From positions 24,928-88,927 of the forward strand of contig LXQE01000150.1 in assembly GCA_003326195.1 (NCBI GenBank): DNA of 64,000 bases, in the 5' to 3' direction. The notes under the pieces were generated by a model. The model searched no databases. It was not told the origin of the DNA and was given only the letters and a program-made list of their open reading frames with translations. Positions 39,407 through 47,772 of the stretch are shown one piece after another (the stretch's first letter is position 1; each line of letters opens with the position of its first letter). Made by a program: the position numbers and the translations under genes. The stretch is from Nostoc punctiforme NIES-2108. Its GTDB lineage: Bacteria; Cyanobacteriota; Cyanobacteriia; Cyanobacteriales; Nostocaceae.

Positions 39407-39928
39407 ATGCCAAGAACACAAAAAAACGATAATTTTATTGACAAATCCTTTACTGTGATGGCGGATATCATTCTGAAGATCCTGCCAACCAACAAAAAAG
39501 CTAAAGAAGCGTTTGTTTATTATCGAGATGGTATGTCGGCCCAAGCGGAAGGGGAATATGCTGAGGCATTGGAATATTATGAAGAAGCTCTAACACTAGA
39601 GGAAGATACCAACGATCGCGGCTATATTTTCTACAATATGGGGCTAATCTATGCCAGCAATGGCGACCACAACAAGGCTTTAGAACTGTATCACCAGGCA
39701 ATTGAGTTAAACCCACGTATGCCCCAAGCCTTGAACAACATTGCTGTGATTTATCACTACCAAGGCGAAAAAGAAAAAGAAGCTGGAGATAACGAGGCTG
39801 GCGAAGCACTTTTTGACCAAGCAGCAGACTATTGGATTCGTGCGATTCGCATGGCTCCCAATAACTATGTCGAAGCTCAAAACTGGCTGAAAACCACTGG
39901 GCGATCGCAAATTGACGTATTCTTCTAA
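39407..39928 (+). CDS. ycf3: Photosystem I assembly protein Ycf3
   Basis: 173 residues from ATG 39407 (MPRTQKNDNFIDKSFTVMAD); the frame upstream is repeat sequence. It has three TPRs: AFVYYRDGMSAQAEGEYAEAL, GYIFYNMGLIYASNGDHNKAL and MPQALNNIAVIYHYQGEKEKE, the usual Ycf3 pattern ending YVEAQNWLKTTGRSQIDVFF. Ycf3 is a thylakoid-associated chaperone that assembles the PsaA/PsaB heterodimer. No N-terminal membrane segment. Followed by palindromic repeats and gatC. Confidence 0.96.
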   Translation: MPRTQKNDNFIDKSFTVMADIILKILPTNKKAKEAFVYYRDGMSAQAEGEYAEALEYYEEALTLEEDTNDRGYIFYNMGLIYASNGDHNKALELYHQAIELNPRMPQALNNIAVIYHYQGEKEKEAGDNEAGEALFDQAADYWIRAIRMAPNNYVEAQNWLKTTGRSQIDVFF

Positions 39929-39971
39929 AAGTGATGAGTTAGGAATTATTAATCAATCACTCCTAACTCCT

Positions 39972-40002
39972 GTAGAGACGCGATAATTAATCGCGTCTCT
40001 AC
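39972..40002. repeat. Perfect GTAGAGACGCGAT palindrome between ycf3 and gatC
   Basis: Arms GTAGAGACGCGAT and ATCGCGTCTCTAC (13 bp) with AATTA loop. An imperfect relative follows at about 40013-40041. Same dispersed family as at 6743 and 20099; may end the ycf3 transcript. Confidence 0.8.
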
Positions 40003-40058
40003 TCCTAACTTCTGTACAGACGCAATTAATTGTGTCTCTAACTCCTAACTAAAAAAAG

Positions 40059-40349
40059 ATGATTGACCAAGAACAAGTTCACAAAGTAGCTAATCTTGCT
40101 CGTTTAGAATTGACTCCAGAAGAAGAGAAACAATTCACTTCCCAGTTGGGAAGTATTCTGGACTATATCGAACAATTGAATGAACTTGATGTCAGTAATG
40201 TGCTGCCAACAACACGCGCAATTGATGTCAGCAATATCACACGAGAGGATGAATTGCAACCCTATCCTGACCGGGAAAGTATTCTCAACGGTGCGCCTGA
40301 ACAGGAAGGCGAATTTTTCAAAGTGCCAAAAATCCTCAATGCTGAATAG
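40059..40349 (+). CDS. gatC: Aspartyl/glutamyl-tRNA(Asn/Gln) amidotransferase subunit C
   Basis: 96 residues, full length for GatC: HKVANLARLELTPEEEKQFTSQL, LDYIEQLNELDVSNVLPTTRA, and the end GEFFKVPKIL. GatC wraps around and stabilises GatA in the GatCAB complex, which converts Glu-tRNA(Gln) to Gln-tRNA(Gln) (and Asp-tRNA(Asn) where relevant). gatA and gatB are not adjacent, usual in cyanobacteria. Confidence 0.95.
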   Translation: MIDQEQVHKVANLARLELTPEEEKQFTSQLGSILDYIEQLNELDVSNVLPTTRAIDVSNITREDELQPYPDRESILNGAPEQEGEFFKVPKILNAE

Positions 40350-40684
40350 TCAAACAATTTGGGATTTTAGATTTGCAATTTTAGATTGACGATAGTGCAG
40401 CGTAAAGCCTTCTTTACTACGCGTAGCTTACTTCCAAAAAATGGTACTAGAGGCTTATCTGCGAGACTTGCACGAGTACGCCAACGGCATAGCAACTTTT
40501 AGAGACGCTACTGCGTAGCTTGCTTCTCCGTAGGAGTACGCTTAGAGCAAGTCCTAACAGCGTATACTTAGATTTGTTTCCCGCACAAGGGGCGGGGAAG
40601 CAAGACATACATAAGTATGTTGAACATTTGTTTAGATTATTGGCAATTATTAAAACACTTGCTCGTACTGCCAAAGTATGTTCT
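40350..40684. repeat. Repeat-bearing spacer between gatC and moaD
   Basis: Contains TACGCGTAGCTTAC and GACGCTACTGCGTAGCTTGCTTCTCCGTAGGAGTACGC (about 40420-40545), members of the GCTACGC spacer repeat family also seen at 42900-42975, 57855-57930 and 59980-60020. The moaD reading frame stays open upstream to 40520, but that part is repeat-derived and I do not count it as coding. Confidence 0.6.
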
Positions 40685-40945
40685 ATGTCTAAATCTGTAA
40701 TCACCGTTACCGTCAAATTGTTCGCTGCTTATCAAGAAGCCTTTAGGGTTTCGGAACTAGTGCTGGAATTTCCTAATAGTATGCCAGTCAAAGCAGTATG
40801 CGATCGCCTCATAGCTGAACACCCTGAACTCTCCCAATGGCGCGATTTAACCCGTTTTGGGATTAATTTGATATTTGTCGAACCAGATACCCTACTACAA
40901 GATGGGGATGAGGTTGTGTTGATTCCACCAGTTAGCGGCGGCTAG
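40685..40945 (+). CDS. moaD: MoaD/ThiS-family sulfur carrier, probable molybdopterin synthase small subunit
   Basis: 86 residues from ATG 40685 (MSKSVITVTVKLFAAYQEAF). A ubiquitin-like fold is indicated by VTVKLFAAYQEA, ELVLEFPNSMPVKAVCDRL, DGDEVVLIPPVSGG. The C-terminal GG is the site adenylated and then thiocarboxylated by MoeB (encoded at 58103-59275 here), allowing MoaE to add sulfur to molybdopterin. ThiS is the alternative but is usually shorter, about 66 residues. Confidence 0.85.
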   Translation: MSKSVITVTVKLFAAYQEAFRVSELVLEFPNSMPVKAVCDRLIAEHPELSQWRDLTRFGINLIFVEPDTLLQDGDEVVLIPPVSGG

Positions 40946-41012
40946 GAAAAGAGTTAGGAGTTAGGAGTTAGGAGTGAGAAATTAAAAATTCAAAACTCTA
41001 ACTCATAACTAT

Positions 41013-41873
41013 TCAAAGAGAATTGGTCTTAGCAGTTAGCTTTATTAAGTTATCTAACTCTTGCTGCATCTGACTAACAACTAATTCATAACATTTATCG
41101 ACATAATAGCGATCGCTAGCTGCTTCACGGCCGTAGCGTTCAAATACAATTGGCGGACAAACCCGCGTATATATGGGCACTGGCAATGGAATATTGGGTA
41201 ATGGGCCAATTGCTAATCCCCAAGGCAGTCCGAGATAGATTGGAAAAACTTCTGGATCGATACCTAATAGCCAAGGCATCCCCCACTCGTGGAGTTGCTG
41301 CACAACTTTGTAGCAGTCAGCGATAACAATGAGTGTATCGTGAGCGCCCCAGGAAATCACAGGCACAATCGGCACATTTTCCCGTAACGCTAACTTGATA
41401 AATCCTTGTCGCCCCGCAAGGTGGATTTTGTTACGTAAATAATGCGGTCGGAAGACATCTTCGGCTCCACCGGGATAAACTAGCACACTCGCTCCAGAGC
41501 GCAAGGCAGTGTAAGCCATTTTCGGATGGGCGATGATTGCTCCAGCCTTGGCAGCCATCTGCGCTAGTGGCGTGCTAACCTGCCAAGCCTTGGGATGCAT
41601 CAAACCATAAACTGGTTTCTCTACACCAAATCTTCGGAACCAGTCGTACATCATCATTGCCATATCGGGTGCCGCGAGTCCCCCATTGTGCGAACCAACT
41701 AATAAGACTTTTTGCTGGGGTGGAATATTCTCCCAGCCACTAGTTTGAACTCGGAAATAGTAGTGATACAAAAAGCCAAACAGAGGCATCAGAGATTCTA
41801 TGAACTTTGGATCTCGCTCATCCAAAGACCAACCGAGTTTTTTGTTTAATAAATGTTGCTTTTTTGACATCAA
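41013..41873 (-). CDS. Membrane-associated acyltransferase (PlsC/DGAT-like)
   Basis: 286 residues. The catalytic His is in VGSHNGGLAAPDMAMMMYDW, a variant of the HxxxxD block of glycerolipid acyltransferases. Further blocks are VLVYPGGAEDVFRP (like the PGG block of DGAT2-type enzymes), GFIKLALRENVPIVPVISWGAH and IYTRVCPPIVF. It probably transfers an acyl chain from acyl-ACP to a glycerolipid or a quinol/alcohol. The HNGG and PGGA runs make me favour the DGAT2-like group over plain PlsC. Acceptor not determinable here. Confidence 0.8.
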   Translation of the reverse strand: MMSKKQHLLNKKLGWSLDERDPKFIESLMPLFGFLYHYYFRVQTSGWENIPPQQKVLLVGSHNGGLAAPDMAMMMYDWFRRFGVEKPVYGLMHPKAWQVSTPLAQMAAKAGAIIAHPKMAYTALRSGASVLVYPGGAEDVFRPHYLRNKIHLAGRQGFIKLALRENVPIVPVISWGAHDTLIVIADCYKVVQQLHEWGMPWLLGIDPEVFPIYLGLPWGLAIGPLPNIPLPVPIYTRVCPPIVFERYGREAASDRYYVDKCYELVVSQMQQELDNLIKLTAKTNSL

Positions 41874-42243
41874 GGCATTCTAACAGCATTGGCAAAGTTC
41901 AAACAATCCCTTGTTTAGATATAACTCAATACGGTTGGGTTAAAGCTAAAACTCTGTATTAAAGTCAACATACACGCATAGGGGTTGATTTTACTTAATT
42001 GCGATCGCTTAATCATTAGATATTCGGTGAAATTAAATATGCGTTTTTCATAACCCTTGAAGAGACATAGCACTACTACGTCTCTAAATTACTTTCCACT
42101 CATATTTCTATTGCCACATCGCGGCGATTAATTTGGTGATAGGCTGTTCCACATTTAAATTGCATAACTACGGCGGACAAGATGCCCACCCCACAAGAGT
42201 TATATAAATTTTAGATATGCAAACTAGATGTGGTTTACCTTAT
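41874..42243. other. Spacer with dispersed repeat shared with 20050-20128
   Basis: No gene. 42010-42087 repeats the sequence at 20050-20128 (GGTGAAATTAAATATGCGTT identical; the terminal AGAGACATAGCACTACTACGTCTCT palindrome is degraded). The rest is AT-rich with a HIP1 octamer at 42001. Confidence 0.6.
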
Positions 42244-42726
42244 CTATGGAGTAGTTGCTGGTTTTGAACGCTGCTGCTGGTAAAAACCCACAACTTTTTG
42301 AAGATATGTAGCAGTAAATCCACTGTTGCAGCCTGTATAGCTGCCAGTCATCCACCAGCAACCGACGCCACGCACAGCAGCGGTTTCATTATTATTGCTG
42401 GCGAGAAATTGCTTGTTAAACTCACGGCGCGTGATGCAAGATATAACTTGGCGTGCCTTCGTGGGGCTATTTTCAAACTGCGTCGGAGTTAGTTCTTTTT
42501 TGAGACAATATTTCGACCAGCCTTTTAAGGTTTCTGGTTTAACTTGCCATTCACTGTAAAGTCCATCATTTGCGATGCCGGTCTGCGGTGCAGCTAGTCG
42601 CAACGCCTCTACCATTGCCGCGACTTGGGCATCAGAAACTTTTTGTTGTGCTTGAGCTAACAATGATGATAGTCCAAAGCTGACAATCACTCCGCTAACT
42701 AGTAATGCTATAGAGTTTCTCCTCAT
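42244..42726 (-). CDS. Secreted protein of unknown function
   Basis: 160 residues if started at Met 42726 (MRRNSIALLVSGVIVSFGLS), which gives a proper Sec signal cleaved after AQA; the frame extends 22 codons upstream. The mature part (VSDAQVAAMVEALRLAAPQTG, GLYSEWQVKPETLKGWSKYC, FENSPTKARQVISCI, GCWWMTGSYTGCNSG) has four Cys that could form two disulfides. No family recognised; likely periplasmic. Confidence 0.65.
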   Translation of the reverse strand: MRRNSIALLVSGVIVSFGLSSLLAQAQQKVSDAQVAAMVEALRLAAPQTGIANDGLYSEWQVKPETLKGWSKYCLKKELTPTQFENSPTKARQVISCITRREFNKQFLASNNNETAAVRGVGCWWMTGSYTGCNSGFTATYLQKVVGFYQQQRSKPATTP

Positions 42727-43038
42727 GATTTTGGACTTATTTTTAGATACCAATATGTAGGATACTACGTTTTTACACTTAGCAATTATCAAAGATTAGA
42801 GTGAATTGGGGATTGGGCATGGAGCATGGAGCATGGGGCATGGGGCATAGTTATTCTCCTTATCCCCGTGTCCCTCACAGTCTTCAATTTTGAATTTTGT
42901 TAGCGCAGCGTTAGCGAGTCCGCGTACTCTTACAGAGAAGCAAGCTACGCTTTTAGCGTCTCGTAGAGAGCGTCATTTTGAATTTTGAATTGATTTCTCC
43001 CTGCTCCCTTGCTTCTTACCAAGTCCCCAGTCGAATTG
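42727..43038. repeat. Repeat-filled spacer (GGGCATGG and GCTACGC families)
   Basis: Holds GGGCATGGAGCATGGAGCATGGGGCATGG (42815-42848) and, at 42900-42975, AGCGCAGCGTTAGCGAGTCC...AGAGAAGCAAGCTACGC...GCGTCTCGTAGAGAGCG, which occurs in reverse complement at 57855-57930. No gene. Confidence 0.7.
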
Positions 43039-44475
43039 TTAAGCTGGGTTCCAAGTGCCGTGGAAGCTGTGAGGAATGACGCTAGGTAATCCTAGTTTGC
43101 AAACGGGTTCTGCATCCAGGCGATCGCTATCAAATACCCAAACTTCACTACTATGAGTATTAGCATCGTATACAACGGTTAGCACCCAGCCTTGCTCAGG
43201 GTTTTGGGCATCTTGGGCGTGGATGGGTTCTGAAGGATAGCGGTTTTCTCCTAAGTCTGCTTCAGTGAGGGTTTCAGTTTTGTAATCAAAGCGGGCAATC
43301 GCACCGAACCATTCTTTGTCTATATCCCCTCTGTGGGGCATTAATGATACATAAGTATAGCGCCAAGGTTGCCCAACTTGGGATCGCTGCACTACGGGAA
43401 ATTCACACTTGCGATTGACAACTTGCTGCATTGCTGACACTTTACCAGTTTGAGGATTGAGGCGGACTTGCCACAATGTTCCATGAGTTACTGCGTGCGT
43501 CTCACCACTTGCAAATTCTCTGAGATACTCATTAGTTTGGTGAAAATCTGCATATCGCACCATGTCCAAAACCACAGAACCGTCTTTATCTTCATAGCCA
43601 TTGCCAAAATGCCAATTAAACCAGGCATCGGTTTCACCACGACTTACTAAGGATAAGTTTTCCCGGTCAAAGATTAACACCTGGGTTCCTAATTGAGGTT
43701 CCCACAACAGAGATTCACTAAAGGTAGTCACACCTAGCAAAAGTGACAGCATTTTCATCCGCATCGGTGGCATGAAAAACACCAGATACCTTTGAGTTAA
43801 AACAAAATCATGCATTATCGAGTAGCGATCTAGCTTAAAAGCCGTTTTTGTGATAATTTTGCCCGTGTCATCGCTTTTGTAGAGATTTAGTTGTACAGAA
43901 CTTCCGATACTGATTCCAAAGTTAAAAATCTCGCCTGTTTGTGCATCACGCTTGTAATGAGCAGAATAAGGTAATCCGTTATCCAAAGCACCTAAATCAT
44001 CTAATCCCTTCGTTTCTAAAGTTTGCAAATCAAGAGCGTAGGGATTTGTTGCTTCCCATAGAGCCAATAATTTATCAGGTAATGCCAACACTGAGGTATT
44101 CGCTGCATTCTTGATTTGTTGACCCCAGCGCTTCCAGATGGGGCCTGGCGGATGCATACCATAGACACCATAAAGAAACCTATCCGCTTCAGTTTCAGCT
44201 AGATATTCTGCTGTTTGCACATAGCGATAGACTCCGGTAGCTCCTGCATCTGTGAAATGAATGCCGAGAATTGCCCCGTCTCCATCAAACCAGTGGCCAA
44301 CACGATCGCCACCACGTTCTAGGCGTGCGGAACCATTACGGTAAAGTGTACCACGCAAGCCATCTGGAATTTTGCCAGAAATAATTGACAGCTGAGTAAG
44401 GGGAAATTCTTTTGCTGGTTCTGCGATCGCACCAGCCCAGGAATTATTTATTGACTTTTTGGTAATAGTATGCAT
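43039..44475 (-). CDS. Carotenoid oxygenase (RPE65 family)
   Basis: 478 residues from Met 44475 (MHTITKKSINNSW). A seven-bladed propeller enzyme with a non-haem Fe(II) held by four His. Candidate ligands sit in PYSAHYKRDAQTGEIFNFG, SIMHDFVLTQRYLVFF, WFNWHFGNGYEDKDG and the terminal VIPHSFHGTW. The N-terminus has the family's GTLYRNGSARLERGGDRVGHWFDGDG. It cleaves carotenoids or apocarotenoids, giving retinal-like products. Several such enzymes occur in Nostoc; I cannot say which this is. Confidence 0.93.
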   Translation of the reverse strand: MHTITKKSINNSWAGAIAEPAKEFPLTQLSIISGKIPDGLRGTLYRNGSARLERGGDRVGHWFDGDGAILGIHFTDAGATGVYRYVQTAEYLAETEADRFLYGVYGMHPPGPIWKRWGQQIKNAANTSVLALPDKLLALWEATNPYALDLQTLETKGLDDLGALDNGLPYSAHYKRDAQTGEIFNFGISIGSSVQLNLYKSDDTGKIITKTAFKLDRYSIMHDFVLTQRYLVFFMPPMRMKMLSLLLGVTTFSESLLWEPQLGTQVLIFDRENLSLVSRGETDAWFNWHFGNGYEDKDGSVVLDMVRYADFHQTNEYLREFASGETHAVTHGTLWQVRLNPQTGKVSAMQQVVNRKCEFPVVQRSQVGQPWRYTYVSLMPHRGDIDKEWFGAIARFDYKTETLTEADLGENRYPSEPIHAQDAQNPEQGWVLTVVYDANTHSSEVWVFDSDRLDAEPVCKLGLPSVIPHSFHGTWNPA

Positions 44476-44703
44476 ACTAAAACTTTTGGAAATATTGATA
44501 ATGTAGACAATTGCATTTTTACATTGTTGCAATTTTTTAAAGATGCAAAAAATGGAGTGAGCCTTGTTGATTTATCAAGAAAGCCTGTTTTCTCCTGTCC
44601 CTCTGCTCCCTGCCCCCTGCCTCTTACTACTCTGGTAAAAAATACCGAAACTATTAATATTAGAAGCATCTGCCTACTGAATACTCACTAATCTTTCCCA
44701 GCC

Positions 44704-46254
44704 ATGCCTCTGTCACGCATAGTAACGCTGATTGTCGGTCTGATCGTCATTTTGGGGCTAGCCCTATGGCTAATTGATTCCCTGTCACGCCTCTATTGGC
44801 AATTATCCTATTCGCCGTTGCTAGGCAATTTACTGCTGTTGCTGCTGATTATCCTGATTGGAGCCTTGGTTGCCGCTTTTGTCTATTATGTATTGGTGAT
44901 TAGATCCGGGGAAAAGCGATCGCGTCGCAACCCGAAGCGAGCAACTGCGGCACAAATTCCGGCTGCTAAATCTGACGCAGCTTCTACAACTCTCCAGGCT
45001 GTGCGGCAACAGGTAGGGCAAATTCAAGATGAAGTAGCACGCCAAGCTTTATTAAGTCGCTCGCGAGAGATTGAAGCCAACCTCGCACGGGGTGAAATTC
45101 AAGTAGTGGTATTTGGTACGGGGAGTGCTGGCAAAACTTCCCTAGTAAATGCGATTATGGGACGCATGGTTGGTCAGGTGGATGCACCAATGGGTACAAC
45201 TCAGGTTGGAGAAACCTATTGTCTGCGGTTGAAGGGATTAGAACGCAAGATTTTAATTACGGATACGCCGGGAATTTTAGAAGCAGGGGTGGCGGGAACG
45301 GAACGCGAACAGATGGCGCGAGAACTGGCGACAGAAGCAGATTTACTGTTGTTTGTGGTAGATAACGATTTACGACGCTCAGAATATGAGCCGCTACGGG
45401 GGTTGGCAGAAATTGGGAAGCGATCGCTCCTAGTTCTCAACAAAACTGATTTATATACAGACGAAGATAAAGAATCCATCCTCGCAAGATTGCGTCAACG
45501 GGTACGGGGATTTATTGCTACTAATGATGTGGTAGCGATCGCTGCGAATCCGCAACCTGCACAACTCGAAACTGGCGAAACCTTCCAGCCGGAACCCGAT
45601 ATTGTTCCTTTGCTACGGCGCACGGCTGCTGTTTTACGCGCCGAAGGTGAAGATTTAGTGGCGGATAATATTCTTTTGCAATCTCTGCGATTAGGAGATG
45701 AAGCGCGAAAACTTATCGATGGCCAGCGTCGCCGTCAAGCTGACAAAATCGTAGAACGGTTTCAATGGATTGGTGCTGGTGTGGTATCAGTCACGCCGAT
45801 ACCAGTTGTAGATTTATTGGCAACAGCCGCAGTCAACGCTCAAATGGTTGTGGAAATTGGTAGAGTGTATGGCTGTGAATTAAATATGGAACGGGGACGA
45901 GAATTAGCTCTTTCTTTAGCGAAAACTATTGCTAGTTTGGGCATTGTTAAGGGAGCAATTCAATTATTATCTACAGCGTTGCAACTCAATGTTGCCACCT
46001 TTATTATTGGTAGAGCAATTCAAGGTGTGACAGCAGCTTATTTAACGCGAATAGCCGGTAAAAGTTTTATTGAATATTTTCGTCATGACCAAGATTGGGG
46101 TGATGGGGGAATGACGGAAGTTGTACAGCGACAGTTTCAGATTAATCGCAGAGATGAATTTATTAAAGCTTTTATTCAGGAAGCGATCGCACGGGTAGTG
46201 AAGCCATTACAAGATAAATCTGAGGTGGTTGAACATGATGAAGAAGTCAACTGA
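44704..46254 (+). CDS. Membrane-anchored GTPase with DUF697-type C-terminus
   Basis: 516 residues. Two N-terminal membrane helices (about 6-26 and 40-66) are followed by a basic linker. A G domain (about 130-290) has G1 VVFGTGSAGKTSLVNAIMG, G3 ITDTPGILEAG and G4 LNKTD. The C-terminal half (IGAGVVSVTPIPVVDLLATAAVNAQMVVEIGRVYG, then TFIIGRAIQGVTAAYLTRIAGKSFIEYF) is DUF697-like, with amphipathic or membrane-inserting helices. It resembles Era/dynamin-like GTPases of YcjX/YcjF type in cyanobacteria and chloroplasts; role unknown, perhaps membrane remodelling. Confidence 0.85.
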   Translation: MPLSRIVTLIVGLIVILGLALWLIDSLSRLYWQLSYSPLLGNLLLLLLIILIGALVAAFVYYVLVIRSGEKRSRRNPKRATAAQIPAAKSDAASTTLQAVRQQVGQIQDEVARQALLSRSREIEANLARGEIQVVVFGTGSAGKTSLVNAIMGRMVGQVDAPMGTTQVGETYCLRLKGLERKILITDTPGILEAGVAGTEREQMARELATEADLLLFVVDNDLRRSEYEPLRGLAEIGKRSLLVLNKTDLYTDEDKESILARLRQRVRGFIATNDVVAIAANPQPAQLETGETFQPEPDIVPLLRRTAAVLRAEGEDLVADNILLQSLRLGDEARKLIDGQRRRQADKIVERFQWIGAGVVSVTPIPVVDLLATAAVNAQMVVEIGRVYGCELNMERGRELALSLAKTIASLGIVKGAIQLLSTALQLNVATFIIGRAIQGVTAAYLTRIAGKSFIEYFRHDQDWGDGGMTEVVQRQFQINRRDEFIKAFIQEAIARVVKPLQDKSEVVEHDEEVN

Positions 46255-46427
46255 TTTTGGATTTTAAATTTTGGATTTTGGATTGATCCCGACCACAAGG
46301 GTCAACTGATTTTGGATTGACGATTTTGGATTTTGGATTAAAAAATCCTAAATCTAAAATCTAAAATTGGCACAGTCAATAGTAATTATTCATATCAGGA
46401 GGCAACAGTTGTCTCCCTGTTCCCCTC

Positions 46428-47291
46428 TTAGGAAGTTTTGGGTTTGATGAACTTGAGAGTCATGCGATCGCTCTCCCCAATAGTGAGAAAGCGTTGCCTA
46501 TCTTTTTGACCTTGGCTCAAGGTTGGAGGTAGTGTCCAAACTCCGCCCGGATAGTCCTTGGTATCTTTTGGGTTGGCATTAATCTCTGATTTGCCTACCA
46601 ATTTAAAGCCAGCTTTCTCCACAGCAGCAATTACCCCAGCTTCAGACATATAGCCAGTTTTAATACTCTCTTCTAAAGAAGTCCCCTCAAGGGCGCGGTG
46701 TTCTTCCACTCCCAAGATGCCCCCTGGCTTGAGTGCTTTATAAGCCGCCGCATAAACCTGCTCGTCATACCCAGCTTTGACCCAATTGTGAATATTGCGG
46801 AAGGTAACAACTATATCCACAGAATTATCTGGGGCTAGAGTTAGTTCATTTGGGGGATTGATTTGGGCGACTTTGACCTTACCAAAAACCTCTGGATTAG
46901 CTGCCAGCTTCTCTTGGAAAGCCAAAGCGGGTTTACTCGTGCTGGGAGTCAAGTTAGTAACTATAAGTAGTCCCTTGGACGCTAGAAATGGGGCTAATAT
47001 CTCAGTATACCAGCCGCCCCCTGGCCACAATTCAACTACGGTCATATTTGGGCGCAGACCGAAGAATTCGAGGGTCTGGGCTGGGTGGCGGTACTTGTCT
47101 CGGTCACGATTTGCAACGGAGCGATGACTGCTGCTGAGTATGGTTTGGAGTGTGGTTGTGCTGTTAAATGTTGCTTTTTCACTATCGTTGGCTAGAACAG
47201 TTGGGGGCATTACGGATGCCAATACAAGGATTGCTAGAGTCAGGGCTTTCAGTAAGCCTTTGCAGCGGGTAATATTTTGTGCAAATTTCAT
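46428..47291 (-). CDS. Exported class I SAM-dependent methyltransferase-like protein
   Basis: 287 residues from Met 47291 (MKFAQNITRCKGLLKALTLA), chosen because the signal peptide then has a normal n-region; the frame allows 10 more residues. Signal cleavage is likely after VLA. The mature domain has the SAM motif TVVELWPGGGWYTEILAPFL, NSVDIVVTFRNIHNW, and LKPGGILGVEEHRA. This is a known family of predicted periplasmic methyltransferases, odd because SAM is cytoplasmic, so it may bind another ligand. Convergent with the GTPase gene. Confidence 0.8.
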   Translation of the reverse strand: MKFAQNITRCKGLLKALTLAILVLASVMPPTVLANDSEKATFNSTTTLQTILSSSHRSVANRDRDKYRHPAQTLEFFGLRPNMTVVELWPGGGWYTEILAPFLASKGLLIVTNLTPSTSKPALAFQEKLAANPEVFGKVKVAQINPPNELTLAPDNSVDIVVTFRNIHNWVKAGYDEQVYAAAYKALKPGGILGVEEHRALEGTSLEESIKTGYMSEAGVIAAVEKAGFKLVGKSEINANPKDTKDYPGGVWTLPPTLSQGQKDRQRFLTIGESDRMTLKFIKPKTS

Positions 47292-47772
47292 AAGTGTTGT
47301 TTTTACTTTCCGCTTTAGCATAAGGCAAATAGCGTTCTCATAAATGGGTGCGGTGGCGTACCTGCTGTAAGTATTACTCTCCTGTTGTCCTCAGATGTCT
47401 TTTGTTCAGAAAATACCTTCATCTTCAGCGTATTCTCCGCAAGATATTGAAGAATACTTTTAGCCAAGAAGAAATTTAAATTTGCGGTTTTTCTAAGAAT
47501 TAATACTAAGTATTTTAAGGTATTTTTTCTACAAGGCAACTATTATAAACATCAATATCCCAGTTAAGAATGTGGCATCACTAATACTTTGCAAGCAAAT
47601 ATTTTAGTATTTATTTTGATATAAGCTTGAATTAATTCTACGCAATAATACTTAACAAAATTTAACTTGTATTTAAAGTATCAAAATTCTGGTTATTTAT
47701 TTCTAAAGTGTTCCGGAAACAGGAGGGAATGTCAGAAAAACTAGATAAAAGGACTTACTGAGTAACCAGGTC
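47292..47772. other. AT-rich divergent spacer
   Basis: 481 nt between the exported methyltransferase gene and the kinase gene. It is AT-rich, with repeated AATACTTA-type words (about 47455-47680), but I see no gene or strong hairpin. Promoters for both genes should be here. Confidence 0.45.

Noticed and set aside
40520..40684. 55-residue N-terminal extension of MoaD
   Set aside because: Sequence is spacer repeat, and MoaD proteins start at the MSKSVITVTV position.
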